A stretch of DNA of 64,000 bases from Nectonema munidae (Eukaryota > Nematomorpha > Nectonematoida > Nectonematidae): contig JAUIRK010000185.1 in NCBI GenBank assembly GCA_030549495.1, forward strand, positions 372,001 through 436,000, in the 5' to 3' direction. This document shows positions 46,801 to 58,148 of this stretch, one piece after another. Within the stretch, counting starts at the first letter, position 1, and each line of letters starts with the position of its first letter. The position numbers and the translations under genes are program-made. The notes beneath the pieces are model-generated. The model was not told the DNA's origin. It did not search any database and was given only the letters and a program-made list of their open reading frames with translations.

Positions 46801-48531
46801 TCATAGTAAGTTTGTGTTGTTATCGTTAAAATCTTCTATTAAATTTTTAAGATATTTTTTGTCACTCTCTTATCATATCACTTCTTTGAATTTCCAAATT
46901 TTTTATCACTTTTTGTCATGTCGTCCTTTTTAAAATATATATATGTTTTTAAATTAATAAATAACAATTTCAAATTACATGCAATATAAAAGTAAATTTG
47001 CCAAATTTTCTTTTGATTTTTCACACTCTTTTCAATTTTGAAATATTTGGTCACTGATTTATCATGTCACTCATTTGAATTTTGCCATTTTTCCCCACTC
47101 TTTTGTTATGTAAATATTTTAATTTGTCAATCTTTAAACGGCTACCGTTATATACACATAGCAAAAATCAGTAATCCTTTTACACTTTTATGATAATTAT
47201 CTCCCTAAATTCCGAAGGAATTATTTGGTTCATCAAGTTGCCGATTCAGAGACGTGAGGCGAGAGGGAAGACGTTGGGCGAATTTGAGCTCAGATATGTT
47301 GTACTTCAGATACGTAAGATGTTATGGCTCGGTATAACTTGTGTATAAGGAGTAATGTGTTTATTCACGTTTCTTTTGTAAATAGATTATTTAAAAAATA
47401 TGAAAATAAAATAGTCCAATTTAAAATTATACAGACCACTATTATTTGTCTTTGTATGACATAAGGTATTTTGACTACTTTTATGACAAAGGGATCGAGA
47501 CGAGGGCACACGTCTTTCAAAATATTGAGCCTTCCAGAATATTACTACTCATATAATTTTGAGGTGTGTGAGGAGCTTTATCCTATTGAAAATATAAGTA
47601 GTTGATTCTTCCTTTCTAATAAAGAAGGCCAATAATAATTTTACGTCAAGATATTATAAACCAAATATGATCTTTTAAGTCATGTAGGGTTATTTCATGT
47701 AAATTTTGTATATTATCTGTTAAATTTTGCAAATTAACTTAACCGGAGACATGGAATCATATTTCTTCGATAAAAAATTTGTAATTCAATACATTAACTA
47801 TATTCCCAAAGATCAAAACCATCTGAAATACAGATTAGTTTTCCATGAATGACTTTCCTGCTTTTAGAGATAAAACATCTAAAGTCTTTTATAAATTGAA
47901 ATTTAGAGTGTTTTGGAAATATTCTGGGAAAAAATAGAAGTAAGTTTCTGGTCTATTTTCTTCAAATTTTCAAAAGGAGTTTTTCCAAGAATTCGTGAAT
48001 TAAAAGATATGGTTATAAGACTGAAAAATGAAAGTTAATTCGTTATAAGATTCAAGAAGCCATCAATATTTGTCCTAACTTAAAATCTACCGATTTGAGG
48101 GCATTTAAAATTTTATATAAACTTGTGTCTTATACAATGTAAATATATAATTATAAATTAACTATATAAAATAAATGAGAAATAAAAGTAAATGGAAAAA
48201 ACTGGAAAAAACATCGCCCCTGGATAAATGTGGGAACAGATTAGGCTAAAGAAGAAAGTAAAAAAATAAATAGGATGGTTGAATTTTATTCTAATCGGAT
48301 GTGAATTTACATATAGATATATAATTTATAAATTGACTATATGTTTATAATTGAATATACATATTATTTGGATAAGTCAAAAGATTAAAAAAATCTATGA
48401 ATCGTAAATAGTTAGAATATAAATTAATGATTAGTTAAATTTTTAATTGGATCTGTTAATTTCTTTATTCATTGAAATAATAAAGATTTACATGAGGTGA
48501 CTTTAATTAGATAGAAAATTTCTTTCCGAAT

Positions 48532-48777
48532 TTACAAGTCAAAAGCAGTATTGATGTCCGGGTAATTTTTTGGACATGGAATGCACATATTTAAAAACAT
48601 TTCTTCTGTGAAGTAGGTTTTGCGGACCTTGTAAATGCATTGAAATCCTTCAGAACAAATATGGGTTGCATTTTTTGGCATAACATTTTCATCATTTTGT
48701 TCTGAAAACGGAGAAAACGGTGCAACTTCTTCGCATGTGTTAAAAGGGAAAAAGGATTTGGAACTCGAAATGTTCAC
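48532..48777 (-). CDS. CDA terminal exon: Cys-rich tail
   Basis: 246 nt including stop, phase 0 in. Acceptor GTTTTTTAG. Encodes [20 protein letters not shown], then [13 protein letters not shown] and [20 protein letters not shown]. The C..C....Y..TC.PCP..YP pattern is that of CDA1/2 C-termini. It does not begin with its own Met; GTG here is an internal codon after splicing. Confidence 0.9.
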   Translation of the reverse strand: MNISSSKSFFPFNTCEEVAPFSPFSEQNDENVMPKNATHICSEGFQCIYKVRKTYFTEEMFLNMCIPCPKNYPDINTAFDL

Positions 48778-51700
48778 CTAAAAAACAAAAATAAATAATA
48801 AATAAGAGCGCATATTAAAAAATAAAGGCTAATTTTATATTTGTTTTCAGTATTATCGGAATTAATATTTGACAATCAAAAAAGTTAAACTTTTAAGGAA
48901 TTTATTTTCAAAATTTATAATCTACTTTTAAAGAGTTACGGTTAGATTTTTAACTTTTTATAAATTTATAAAAAAAATAAAAATTCTCGTATAACTTAAA
49001 TCAGAAGATTTTTATTTGTTTTTATTCATGCAGTAATTTCTGTGAAGATAAGCATGGATTTTCAAATATATATAAAAGACTATTTGAATTCTCAATACAG
49101 GGGCCACGAAGTAATCTGAAAATTTTAGTGAATCCGACTCCGGAGCCAATTTTTTTACGTGTCTCGAAATTCAAAGTCTGGGGTCAGATTTTGATATGGT
49201 GACGCTGACTCTAGTTAATTATAAAATTAGTGCATCCATAGTGCAGTTCAAGAAGCAGAAACAGTATTATATAAAGTAAGGATGGTTTCTCCATCATGGA
49301 GTAGCATTTCAAACAGCCTCGCGGCAATGGCCCATACAAATCAGAGCGTGATTTATGTAATCAAAGCCACCAATTTTGGGGGTTCATTAGCATAACTAAA
49401 TTTCGTCTTAATCGCATGTTCCAAGCGTATGTCTTTTTAAGATTTGATATAAACAATAAAAAATGGACTCAAATTAAAAAGTTATAAATTAATTAAAATT
49501 AAATAAAGGGAATTGTGTAAATTATCAAAAAAAAATGCCACCCATTTATGGCTATCGATTAACACCAGTAAACTATATATAATAGACAAGATTATTGTAG
49601 TCATGAGGCAATTGTGTATGATATAATTTATTTTCAAATACCTTAACAACAAATAGTGTCTGACATTAGGTAGTGATTAAATATATTAATGAAATGGCAC
49701 TGAGTCAATTGAAAAGACAGCGAAATTATAAAAAAATAAATTGAAGACTAAATAATCTTTATTCAAAAATTTTAAAAGATAATACAGATATCTCTATATA
49801 GTCTATGAGAATAAGAACATAATTATGGTGTTTAGTTGGATCTTGAATGAAGCAAGAGAAATGTTGCATTTTATATATAATAAGGTAATGAAACAAAGAC
49901 GTGTGCGTCTCCATATGAAAATATATTAAAAAAACGAGAATACGATAGGACGCGTAGAGAAAAAGACTATTTTAAATGAAAAAGTAAATGTTTTACGGGA
50001 TTCTGCATCCATGCAATAGTTGATGATACAGGAAGAACATAAACATCCCCAAGTTTTAAGATGTCATCAAGAAAGGCATTAAAACCCTCCACTACAAAAG
50101 GCCTTTGAAAGAATCTAAAAAATTTTAATAAAAAATTCAATAATTTAACATTTACATGGCAAGCTTCTTTTTTATCTATCGATTAATATATTTTCGCCAA
50201 TCAATAATAATTAGAGTGAAATAATTGAACTAGAATGAATTTATCTCAAAAAAAGCATGTTTCAAAAAAATGAATTTTGTTAGTATCAATTTTAAGACTC
50301 AGATTAATTTTTTTTCAAATTAATATTTTTAGTTACAAGCGCGTCATTATTTTAGCAGCCACGTTAAAGTTTAAGGGGACAGAAATGAAACTTATTTATA
50401 TATTCACGAACAAAGTGATCATAAATCATTTAAAGTTTTATATTTATCAATAGTTGCATCGCTAGAATGTGGCTAAACGAAGCTGAGACCCCATCTCCAC
50501 CTCTTTTCCCCTGTGCCATCCCTCTGTCAAAAATAATTCCAAATTCTGTATTTTTTATATTTTAAGGACCCCAAAACTGAGAAAATTTGTTACATTTAAA
50601 ATAGTGTATAATACAATCCAAGAAATTTAAAATGGTATTTTTTATAAACTTTTGTAATTTGCGCAATATTTGAATCAGCCATTAACATTTTTGCATTAAT
50701 TTTATTAATCAACGTGCCCTCAATAACATGACTAATTTAACGAATTCTTATTCGCTCAAATAATCATAAATAGTTACTGAATTTAACGTTTCTAAATATT
50801 ATCGTAATTATATTCATTTTTAAAGATATTATTACTTTTCACTTACTTTAATGTTTTGTTATTTACTTTTTTCAGAGGTTTTTGATAGAGAGAACTTTAT
50901 TATTTTTTTATAATGAATTTAGTTTTTAATTAAAAAGATTTTAAATTGTATTCAATATAAGATTCTATCTTTTTCAAAATACTCTTTTTATTAGCTTCAA
51001 AATTTCAAATTGATATATAAAGATAAAACTCACTAGAATATCGTTAAAACTTTTTATCGGAGAAAGGCGATATTAGGAGATACGGCTGAATATTCTATAG
51101 ATTGTTTTGAGTTAAACCCTTTGAGTAATCGTTCGCTTCTGCTGATTATGAATTTATTACCCCGTCTTGTTTGAGAAACCACGCTAAGAAAGGTAAAAGA
51201 GATATGATACACCGTGTGAAAGCTTAGCAAGAGTGGTGCTCGATTTGTCTTGTAGTGTCTGTGAAAGTTGAGCATCATGTTGTAGTAGACTTCATCAGCA
51301 CTTTTCATATATCCACACCCATCTACCAAAAAGCACTCGCGTCCATCAATACCTCTAATGAAATTGATTGGAACCTCCCAAATGCCTAAAAATGAAATCA
51401 ATATATGCGTATATATTTATATCTTTTGAAAAACACCTTGATTTTTTTATCAAAATTATACAAATTCATATTTCACTAAAAGTAAAAGTTCACAGTACAC
51501 GCTCGTAGCAACTCTCTTCTCTAGGGTGTGCTCAAAGAATTTATGCTTTATTTCATTTCTCTTTTATATCTATCATATTAATTTTAATACGATTAACAAT
51601 TTAGAATGAAATATAAATAAATCAAAACTGATTTCTCAGTTTTTACCTTTTAAGCTTTAACTTTAAGAGTGATTTTTCTAGAGTTTTTTTTTAATATTTT

Positions 51701-53379
51701 GAAACTTTAAGAGGAAACTGTATGTATAACCTGAAAGTCTTTAAATGTTTATTATCACTGTTTCCCCATTTGGCAATTACAATTCCTTAAAACACAATAG
51801 TATATTTAATCAAAAATGTTGTGCAAATCATCCTTTCAAAACATTTTTTGTCTCCCCTTAGTTTTTAAGAAACCTTAAAAAGGATTCTGGAAAATTTCAT
51901 AACAGAACTTTTTTGTTAAATTTTATCAAGTCAACAAAATATATTCGCTAAAATTATCCGAAAATAAGATTATACATTTTTCATTTGTCACTTGTATAAT
52001 TTTAAAGCTCATAAAATAAGCTTTAATTTGGAGTACTTTATACTAAAATTCGTTAAGGATTGCAAAAATTATAGGCATCATACGAATTGACTCAAATTTA
52101 GTCTTTATATACTGTTACACAAAGAAAATACGTATTAGAAGTGCGATGACGATATAGAAGTCCGTTTATCTATGTGTAAGTATAATCTTTTTTTAATATA
52201 TATTATAGGTGTAATATAATCAGTAGTTCCAACAAAAGTTGACCTATAAATCCTTCAAAAATTGACCTAACGACCCTAAAAAGTTGACTTTATTTATAAA
52301 AAAATAGACATAAAAATTATTCTATAATAAGTTTTGTCAATTATTATTAATATTATTATTGTAACATACCATGTAATATTTTAAAGTATTCTTTTCTGAA
52401 AAGGCACAATCTTTAGGCAAAAGCCCTAAAAATCAACTAAGTTTTAATCACTGAAATTTACCTTTCCTTTGTCTGTTGTGTGTGCTAGAAAAGAGACATA
52501 TTTTTTTCATATGTTCCTTATTTATACAACATACAATATCTTCAAATGGATGAGTCAAAATATTTATCTATATTAAAAAATTAATTGAACATTGAATATT
52601 TATAATAAACTACAAATGCTCGTTAAATATAAAGTAAAAAGAGAAATAAAACTGAATTAATCACTGCTTTAAAGGTCATAAGTGAGCGCTTGCAAGGCAG
52701 AGTAAGAAATACAAGGAAACAAGTATTTAAAAATCTATATTGAAAATGATATGTCAAATCATTATAAAAATGAAATATATTTTTAGTTGCTTGTGAACCC
52801 TTCAGTATATGAAAGCAATACCAAAATTGTTATATACTTGCTCTTTGTATATTAACTTGCTAAATTTTATAAAATATATATAACTTACAAAAAATGGACT
52901 ATTAGAAAATTTGACCAATTAATAACAAAGTTGACCTTTTTTGACCTTATAACTTGAGTTTCTTTTACACAAACTTTATAAAATATGACTATTTACGTGT
53001 TTTAGAATAAGTGCTATTAGAAATCAAAAGTTGACTTTATTGACTTTTAACTGCCCTAAATAGTAGCGCGTAGGGACTTTGCTATATATGATAATCATTA
53101 GTACATTAACGAAATGAAATGATTGTTTCTCGTTAATAATAATTTGCAACATGGTATTATGAAACGAATAAAAACTGTTGAAGTGTGCAAAATGTTATTA
53201 TGAGTGAATTTAAAATGATAAAACGTCTTTTAAAGGTTTAAAAAGCTTTTAAAAATAAAATTTTTATTTGAAAAAATGTAGCCTATCAACACCGCCTTAA
53301 CCAAAGCTTCCTAAAGCTATTTTGAAAACTAGAAAAAAATTTCACCTTGTGATGCTCAGGTACCCTTTATATATATATG

Positions 53380-53415
<36 letters not shown>

Positions 53416-56400
53416 CGATCATTCCAAAACATTATTTTTCAAAGTTTAATAAAAACTTTATTTCTCCTCCAATTTATTTGATTATAACTAGCTAAAAACA
53501 TTATTCTCACCTACATGTCAAATTTCAAATTGTTTGATAACTGCTAAGGTATTTTTTACATATAAAATTTTCAGCATTCACATATATAAGTAGTCTGGCA
53601 AGGTTCTTTTGTGTATTTTTTGTCTCCCTGTTGGCTTGCAAGAAACTAATATTCAAAGAGTAAAAATGTTTAACGCCATCTTTTTCACAATCATTGTTCA
53701 CTAGCTATTTCAAAATACTAATGGTATCCTTCATCGTAACCAATATTAAAAAAGGCAAATTAAAATACCTTTCATTATATCATAGATTAGTTTAAAAGGA
53801 AAAAAGTCAGTTACTTATACTTTATATAAAATATATCATAATTATATATTTTTTAACTATATTCTAAAGTACTCTAAATTCGCGAGAACAAAATTTTTGA
53901 GAATTATGATTCAAAAACTAATTAGCAAGAATTTAATTTGCCGAATAAAATTTAGTTTTTTTATTTTTTGGCACTTAATATGGAAATTACAATGTTTTTA
54001 AATTTTATATATGAAAGATTTCAAATGTTATATAAAAATTTCATATAAAAAAACTTGCAACTCTACAAATTAAATTTACGTTTTTTAATTTGACGAAATT
54101 TTTGTGTCCGCAAATTTAATTTATTGACGAAAATATCTTGGATTACAGCGGTTAGTCGGTTAAAAAGTTGGTTGATTTTAAATTTTAAATGCCATTTTAT
54201 AGTTATGGCATGAAACAGTTGAGTAGATTAAGGAATTTGAAATTAATTCACCTTTATATGAGCCGCGCGGACATTCTGGAATGGTGCAAGTAAAGTTCTG
54301 TTGATACTCGAATGTGAAGGGGAAAAATGGAGTTTTGGTGTCTTTGATAGGAATTGAAGCGTCCCATTTGAAGTTGTATTCTTTTAACATTTTAAGCATG
54401 TTCTCCCCTCCTAACAAAATTAAGGCAAATTTATGGGAAGAAATAAATTGAAATCCTATTTAATTTTACCTATTCGAAGAAAAGGAGCTCTACTTCCTGA
54501 TATGTGATTGGAGTCTATTAACGCTAGTTTTGATAAAATAGTTCTCTGACCAACAATTTCCCTAATCCAATCTTCAAACTTAGCATCTTTCCACCAATTT
54601 TCTGGAGTTCTGTGTCTTTATTTAAGAAAATATTTGATGAATCTCTTGGGTAATAAGATTCCGTTTTCCTTTTGTAAGTATAGTCTTATTTTATATAATG
54701 AGCTTCTCAGCTTAAGTTAGATATTACCGAAAGTAATTTTTTGCAAGCATTGTCTTTGATCAATCCCTACTTAAAAGTATCGATTTTTTTTTACGAAACA
54801 TATGTGTAAAACTTTATTAAACAGAGATTTTTTTAACATGGCGCTCTTCCTGACGTTGATGAAATCAATTGCTATATTATCTTATCGTAATCATTTTTTT
54901 TAATAAAAATGAGTTTTTGAAGAGCAAATAAAAACATAAATCCTTAGTCATCGGGATAATAATTAATTTATAGTTGTTCACTAGACATTAAGCAATTTAA
55001 AATGAAGAACTTAAAATTCTTATTTCAAATTAAATATATTGAATGAATTAACTCATTAAGATTATACAATAAAAAAATTCATGTAATTAAATTTAATATG
55101 AATTTAATTTTATTAACACAAGGAAAATGTCATGAAGTTTGGATTTAAAAAATGAAATACGTGATTGAATGTGAAGCAATTTCATGTCCTCTTGTGTATA
55201 ATTCATGAATTTCGATGTAGTTGCTGTATTCGTGAGAAACAAAAAATGTTCCTTTGATAGGACAGCCATTTGGATTACGCCTATCTTCAGTGAAAATCTT
55301 TTTGTAAATGCTTTAACAATAAAAAAGAGTAGGATGATATAGGACTTAAATTGGAAAAGGAGGAACTTAAAGTGGAAAAAGACGAACTTAAAGCAAAAAA
55401 AGACGAACTTAAATTGGAAAAATTAGAAAAGGAAGAATTTAAATTCGAAAAGGATGAACTTAAAGCGAAAAAGGGCGAACTTAAATTGGAAAACTGACGA
55501 ATTAAAATGGAAAAGCCGCGAAAATGCGAAATTAAATTGGAAAAGGACGAAAAATTGAAAAAAGACAAACTTAATGTGGAAAAGTACAAAGTTAAATTGG
55601 AAAAGGACTAACTTAAATTGGAAATGGACGAACTTAAATTGAAAAATGACGAACTTAAAGAAAATGGTATATCTAAATCCAAAATTTAAATGAGTTCTAC
55701 TCTTATTTATAACATTTTTAGTTATAATTAGGAAAAAAATATTTTAAATATTCATTCTAAGACTTTAAAACAAAAAAAGTAGTATCCAAAATTTACTCAG
55801 AAGACAAACAAATTTAATAAATGCTATTAAAAAGATATATAATTAAAAATTATTATTTTTAGTTATAATATTTATATTTTGTTATACTCGAACCCATATT
55901 TTTTCAGTTGAATCAACTTGAATGTTTTATTTCAAGCTTAATTTTTTGATCGTAAACATTTAATCATGATAAAATATGTTATTTAATTGAATTTTTACGT
56001 TAAAATACTATATTTTTTTCATTTTAACTGAATCCAGATGTTTTAAAGTTGAGTTTACTTGAATTCTTTATTTGAACCCGAATTGTTTAATCTTTGGCTT
56101 TTTATTATATTTAAAAATATTTTATATTCTGTGACATGGAGAGGTCAAATAAAAATAAATTATAGAAGCTCCACTTTACCAATTGTGTCTGTCTTATGTC
56201 TACTTTCCTCTATATTTTTAAGAATCACCGTACTATTTTCCAAATGAAATTTAAATTATTCAATTATACTTAGAAAAATTTGATTTATGAAAACAAGTAT
56301 TTAAATGAAAAAATAAGAAAATATAGAATTTTTTGTACTAAAATTAAAATAAACAATATATTTTATCAAATGATTAAGATAAAAAAATCCAGCTTGAAAT

Positions 56401-58148
56401 AAAAGTTTCAAATAGATTCAACTTAAAAAATATGGTTTCAAGTAGAGTTCAGTAAAAAGAGGTGAGTTACTGTGGATTCATCTAAAAAGTCATGCCTTTC
56501 TAATTCACCTATTTGAAATTCTATTTTGTCTTTTTGCAAATCTATTGTGTATTTTAGAAAATGGACGATCGTCCTTTTTACATATTAGCCTATAAAAAAT
56601 CAAATCGCCTAACAATAGAAGAATTTACTTTCTGTACCATAACGTTAATTTTAAATAAAGTAAGAATTTACTTGTCAACATCCATTGCTCTTAAAGCATC
56701 ATCAAACGTTATCATTACAATCTGAGGAATTTCAGAAGCGGAGAAATTGTTAGGAATTTGGGATGTTGCACAATAACACTCCGGTAGTTTGCACTCTTCT
56801 GTCTTACAAACATCCACTAAAAATATTATTTCAAAATTTCTAAAGGACAGATTCTTCTCTTCTTTTTCATATTAAAAAAATGTAAAAAGATTGCCTTGAG
56901 CAAATTTTTCCTTATATTCTTATTTCGCTTGACAATTGTCATGTTTGTCTATTTTGGCCTATACTTTTAATCTCTTTACACTAATGTGTTTTGTTCACCG
57001 TTTCATTTTATTATAAAAGCGTTTGGCATTTAAGTTTGATTTTTTTGAATGATCGAGCATCAGATTTATTAACTTAAAAAACTATAGTCATTTAGTTTAC
57101 TTGTTACCTTCTGGAAAATCTGAAGAGACATCCGTGATTGGAAAGATTTATAATCAATCATTGTTTCTTTATGTATTCAATTGTCATTTCATCGTTTCAA
57201 TGTTGTATGTTAGGTTTATCATATTTATCTGTGTGTTTTCAATAAAGTATTTTGTAAATACTTTTTATTTCTATTATTTCTAATAGTATAATAAACTAGG
57301 GGCCACCAAATTTTTTTGAGGCGGTCACGATTACTGAAAAGTTAAATAACGCCGCCCATAATATTAAAAAATTTAAAAAACACTGGCGTTATGAAATTCC
57401 TATCATACTTGTTTAAACCTATATAAAGCAAACTAAATTATATTTAAAAAATTATCAAACAAGAGAAAAATAAAAAAGAGTTATAATCAAAATATCTGTG
57501 TAAGTATCATATACAAATTAAAACTGTTTATAAAAAGTGGAAATCAACACCATATTTCAAAAATACGTATCTTGTGATACCTATTTATGCAAATTAAAAT
57601 TTAGCTTGCGGGCTGTAAAACTTACATCGCGCGTAGGATCTACCTCTAGGCTGTACTTTGATCATCCCTGATAAACCTACTGAAATAAATTTTTAAATAG
57701 TCATCCAAAATCCAAAAAAAAATATCCAAAATATCTTTAATTAAGATAATTAATTTTAATTTAATTTAAAGATATTTTGGATATTTTTTTTTGGATTTTG
57801 GATTACTATTTAAAAATTTATTTCAGTAGGTTTATCAGGGATGATCAAAGTACAGCCTAGAGGTAGATCCTACGCGCGATGTAAGTTTTACAGCCCTCAT
57901 TTCAAATACAGTTTTACTTCTTATTGTAATAATAAAAGTAATAGTCAAATAAAAGTTAGTATAGTCGTAGAGATTACCTCCAAAGTTAATGCTGTCAACA
58001 CAATTTCTCTCGTCTGATCCGTCATGACATTGAACTTTGCCATCACATCGGTCTTCTTGCAAAATACACTGAACCCCGGAAGCGCAAAGCCAATGTCCAT
58101 AGCCACAATAACCACTCTCTTCGCTACTTACGCTTCTCAGATTTTTAG
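48532..58148 (-). CDS. Chitin deacetylase-like protein (LDLa + CE4 domain), 3' eight exons
   Basis: Exons (minus): 58148-57978, 56816-56672, 55310-55161, 54615-54470, 54410-54252, 51385-51211, 50114-49997 and 48777-48532; every border is GT..AG and every phase matches. Order: an LDL-receptor class A domain, a Cys linker, the CE4 deacetylase domain, a Cys-rich C-terminal tail, stop. CE4 motifs are intact: metal site TFDDA and [20 protein letters not shown] and the late His in [10 protein letters not shown]. Family role: secreted enzymes that remove acetyl groups from chitin in cuticle, trachea or gut lining, giving chitosan-like polymer. Insect CDA1/2 carry a chitin-binding CBM14 domain before LDLa; none is seen here. 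Five small exons at 61304-63896 probably form the 5' part. Introns are full of mobile elements. Confidence 0.93.
49997..50114 (-). CDS. CDA exon: FLD..L...DVYVLP block
   Basis: 118 nt, phase 2 in, phase 0 out. Acceptor AAATTTTTTAG, donor AATCCC|GTAAAA. Encodes [20 protein letters not shown], then [18 protein letters not shown], corresponding to F..FLD......DV.FVTN.Q...WM..P in CDAs. Confidence 0.9.
51211..51385 (-). CDS. CDA exon: GIWEVPINF and late catalytic His
   Basis: 175 nt, phase 1 in, phase 2 out. Encodes [38 protein letters not shown] and SFHT. The donor is CGGT|GTATCA, chosen because it alone gives SFHTVFF, matching HTAWF of other CDAs. Confidence 0.9.
52224..53058. mobile_element. 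Non-autonomous derivative of the 17.5-kb hAT element
   Basis: Starts TAGTTCCAACAAAAGTTGAC and ends ACTGCCCTA, matching the ends of 17490-19228, with the same subterminal TTGACC/TTGACTTT repeats and an inner GGCACAATCTTTAGGCAAAAG-like block. The transposase is gone. Target duplication unclear. Lies in the CDA intron 54251-51386. Confidence 0.65.
53381..53415 (+). repeat. (CTAT)n microsatellite
   Basis: About nine uninterrupted CTAT units after a short TA run, in a CDA intron. Confidence 0.9.
54252..54410 (-). CDS. CDA exon: motif 4 region
   Basis: 159 nt, phase 1-1, separated by only a 59-nt intron from the previous exon. Encodes [20 protein letters not shown], then [20 protein letters not shown]. 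Donor AAAG|GTGAAT. Confidence 0.92.
54470..54615 (-). CDS. CDA exon: second His and RAPF motif
   Basis: 146 nt, phase 2 in, phase 1 out. Completes ITH and encodes [32 protein letters not shown] and [15 protein letters not shown] corresponds to CE4 motif 3. Confidence 0.92.
55161..55310 (-). CDS. CDA exon: [15 protein letters not shown] block
   Basis: 150 nt, phase 2 in and out. Acceptor TATTGTTAAAG, donor ATCAC|GTATTT. Encodes [38 protein letters not shown] and the metal-binding [10 protein letters not shown]. The acceptor lies only about 30 bp from the 21-bp minisatellite at 55341-55666. Confidence 0.92.
55341..55666 (+). repeat. 21-bp minisatellite encoding heptads
   Basis: About fifteen degenerate copies of a 21-bp unit near GACGAACTTAAATTGGAAAA. 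Read on the plus strand the unit is seven codons, DELKLEK, so the array would encode a coiled-coil ([19 protein letters not shown]...), with stops in later units. It lies antisense in a CDA intron; the minus-strand open frame across it is an artefact. Confidence 0.85.
56672..56816 (-). CDS. CDA exon: Cys linker and first CE4 motif
   Basis: 145 nt, phase 1 in, phase 2 out. Encodes [20 protein letters not shown], then [24 protein letters not shown] and ITFDDA are the hallmark start of CDA catalytic domains. Donor GACAA|GTAAAT. Confidence 0.92.
57298..57670. mobile_element. Non-autonomous hAT-like element
   Basis: Left end AGGGGCCACCAAA; right end GGCTGTACTTTGATCATCCCTG, whose complement CAGGGATGATCAAAG is a hAT-type terminus. 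ATAAAC flanks both ends and an 8-bp duplication ATAAACCT is implied if one C was lost on the left. Its last 61 bp are duplicated in inverse orientation in the adjacent palindrome. Confidence 0.6.
57610..57896. repeat. Near-perfect long palindrome (131-bp arms, 25-bp loop)
   Basis: Arms 57610-57740 and 57766-57896 pair without gaps, with one mismatch seen (AGTCATCC versus AGTAATCC). Each arm contains the end of the hAT element (CTAGAGGTAGATCCTACGCG in one orientation) plus about 70 bp of its flank. The arm ends 82 bp from the LDLa exon donor. Probably an inverted duplication or hairpin-RNA source. Confidence 0.92.
57978..58148 (-). CDS. CDA exon: LDL-receptor class A domain
   Basis: 171 nt, phase 1-1, the classic symmetric LDLa exon. 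Acceptor TTTTATTCAAAG, donor TTTGGAG|GTAATC. Six Cys in order; calcium-site end [16 protein letters not shown] is canonical. Acceptor choice at 58149 is the least certain border; another AG eleven bases inside is possible. Confidence 0.88.

Larger units (their letters stand above)
43291..48531. other. AT-rich intergenic region, simple repeats, no supported gene
   Basis: Contains an ATC/TCA trinucleotide array (44088-44222), a second weaker ATC cluster (45196-45245), a degenerate TTAG tract (46640-46800) and a GC-rich patch (about 47240-47330). Open frames here are either trinucleotide-derived or lack any recognisable similarity. Confidence 0.45.

Noticed and set aside
55287-55589. 100-codon minus-strand frame rich in Ser, Phe and Leu
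   Set aside because: It is the antisense reading of the 21-bp minisatellite and starts inside the CDA exon in the wrong frame; not a gene.
57835-58062. Continuous minus-strand frame through the LDLa domain into the palindrome
   Set aside because: The part below 57978 is intron; the donor GGAG|GTAATC and the in-frame next exon show the true boundary.
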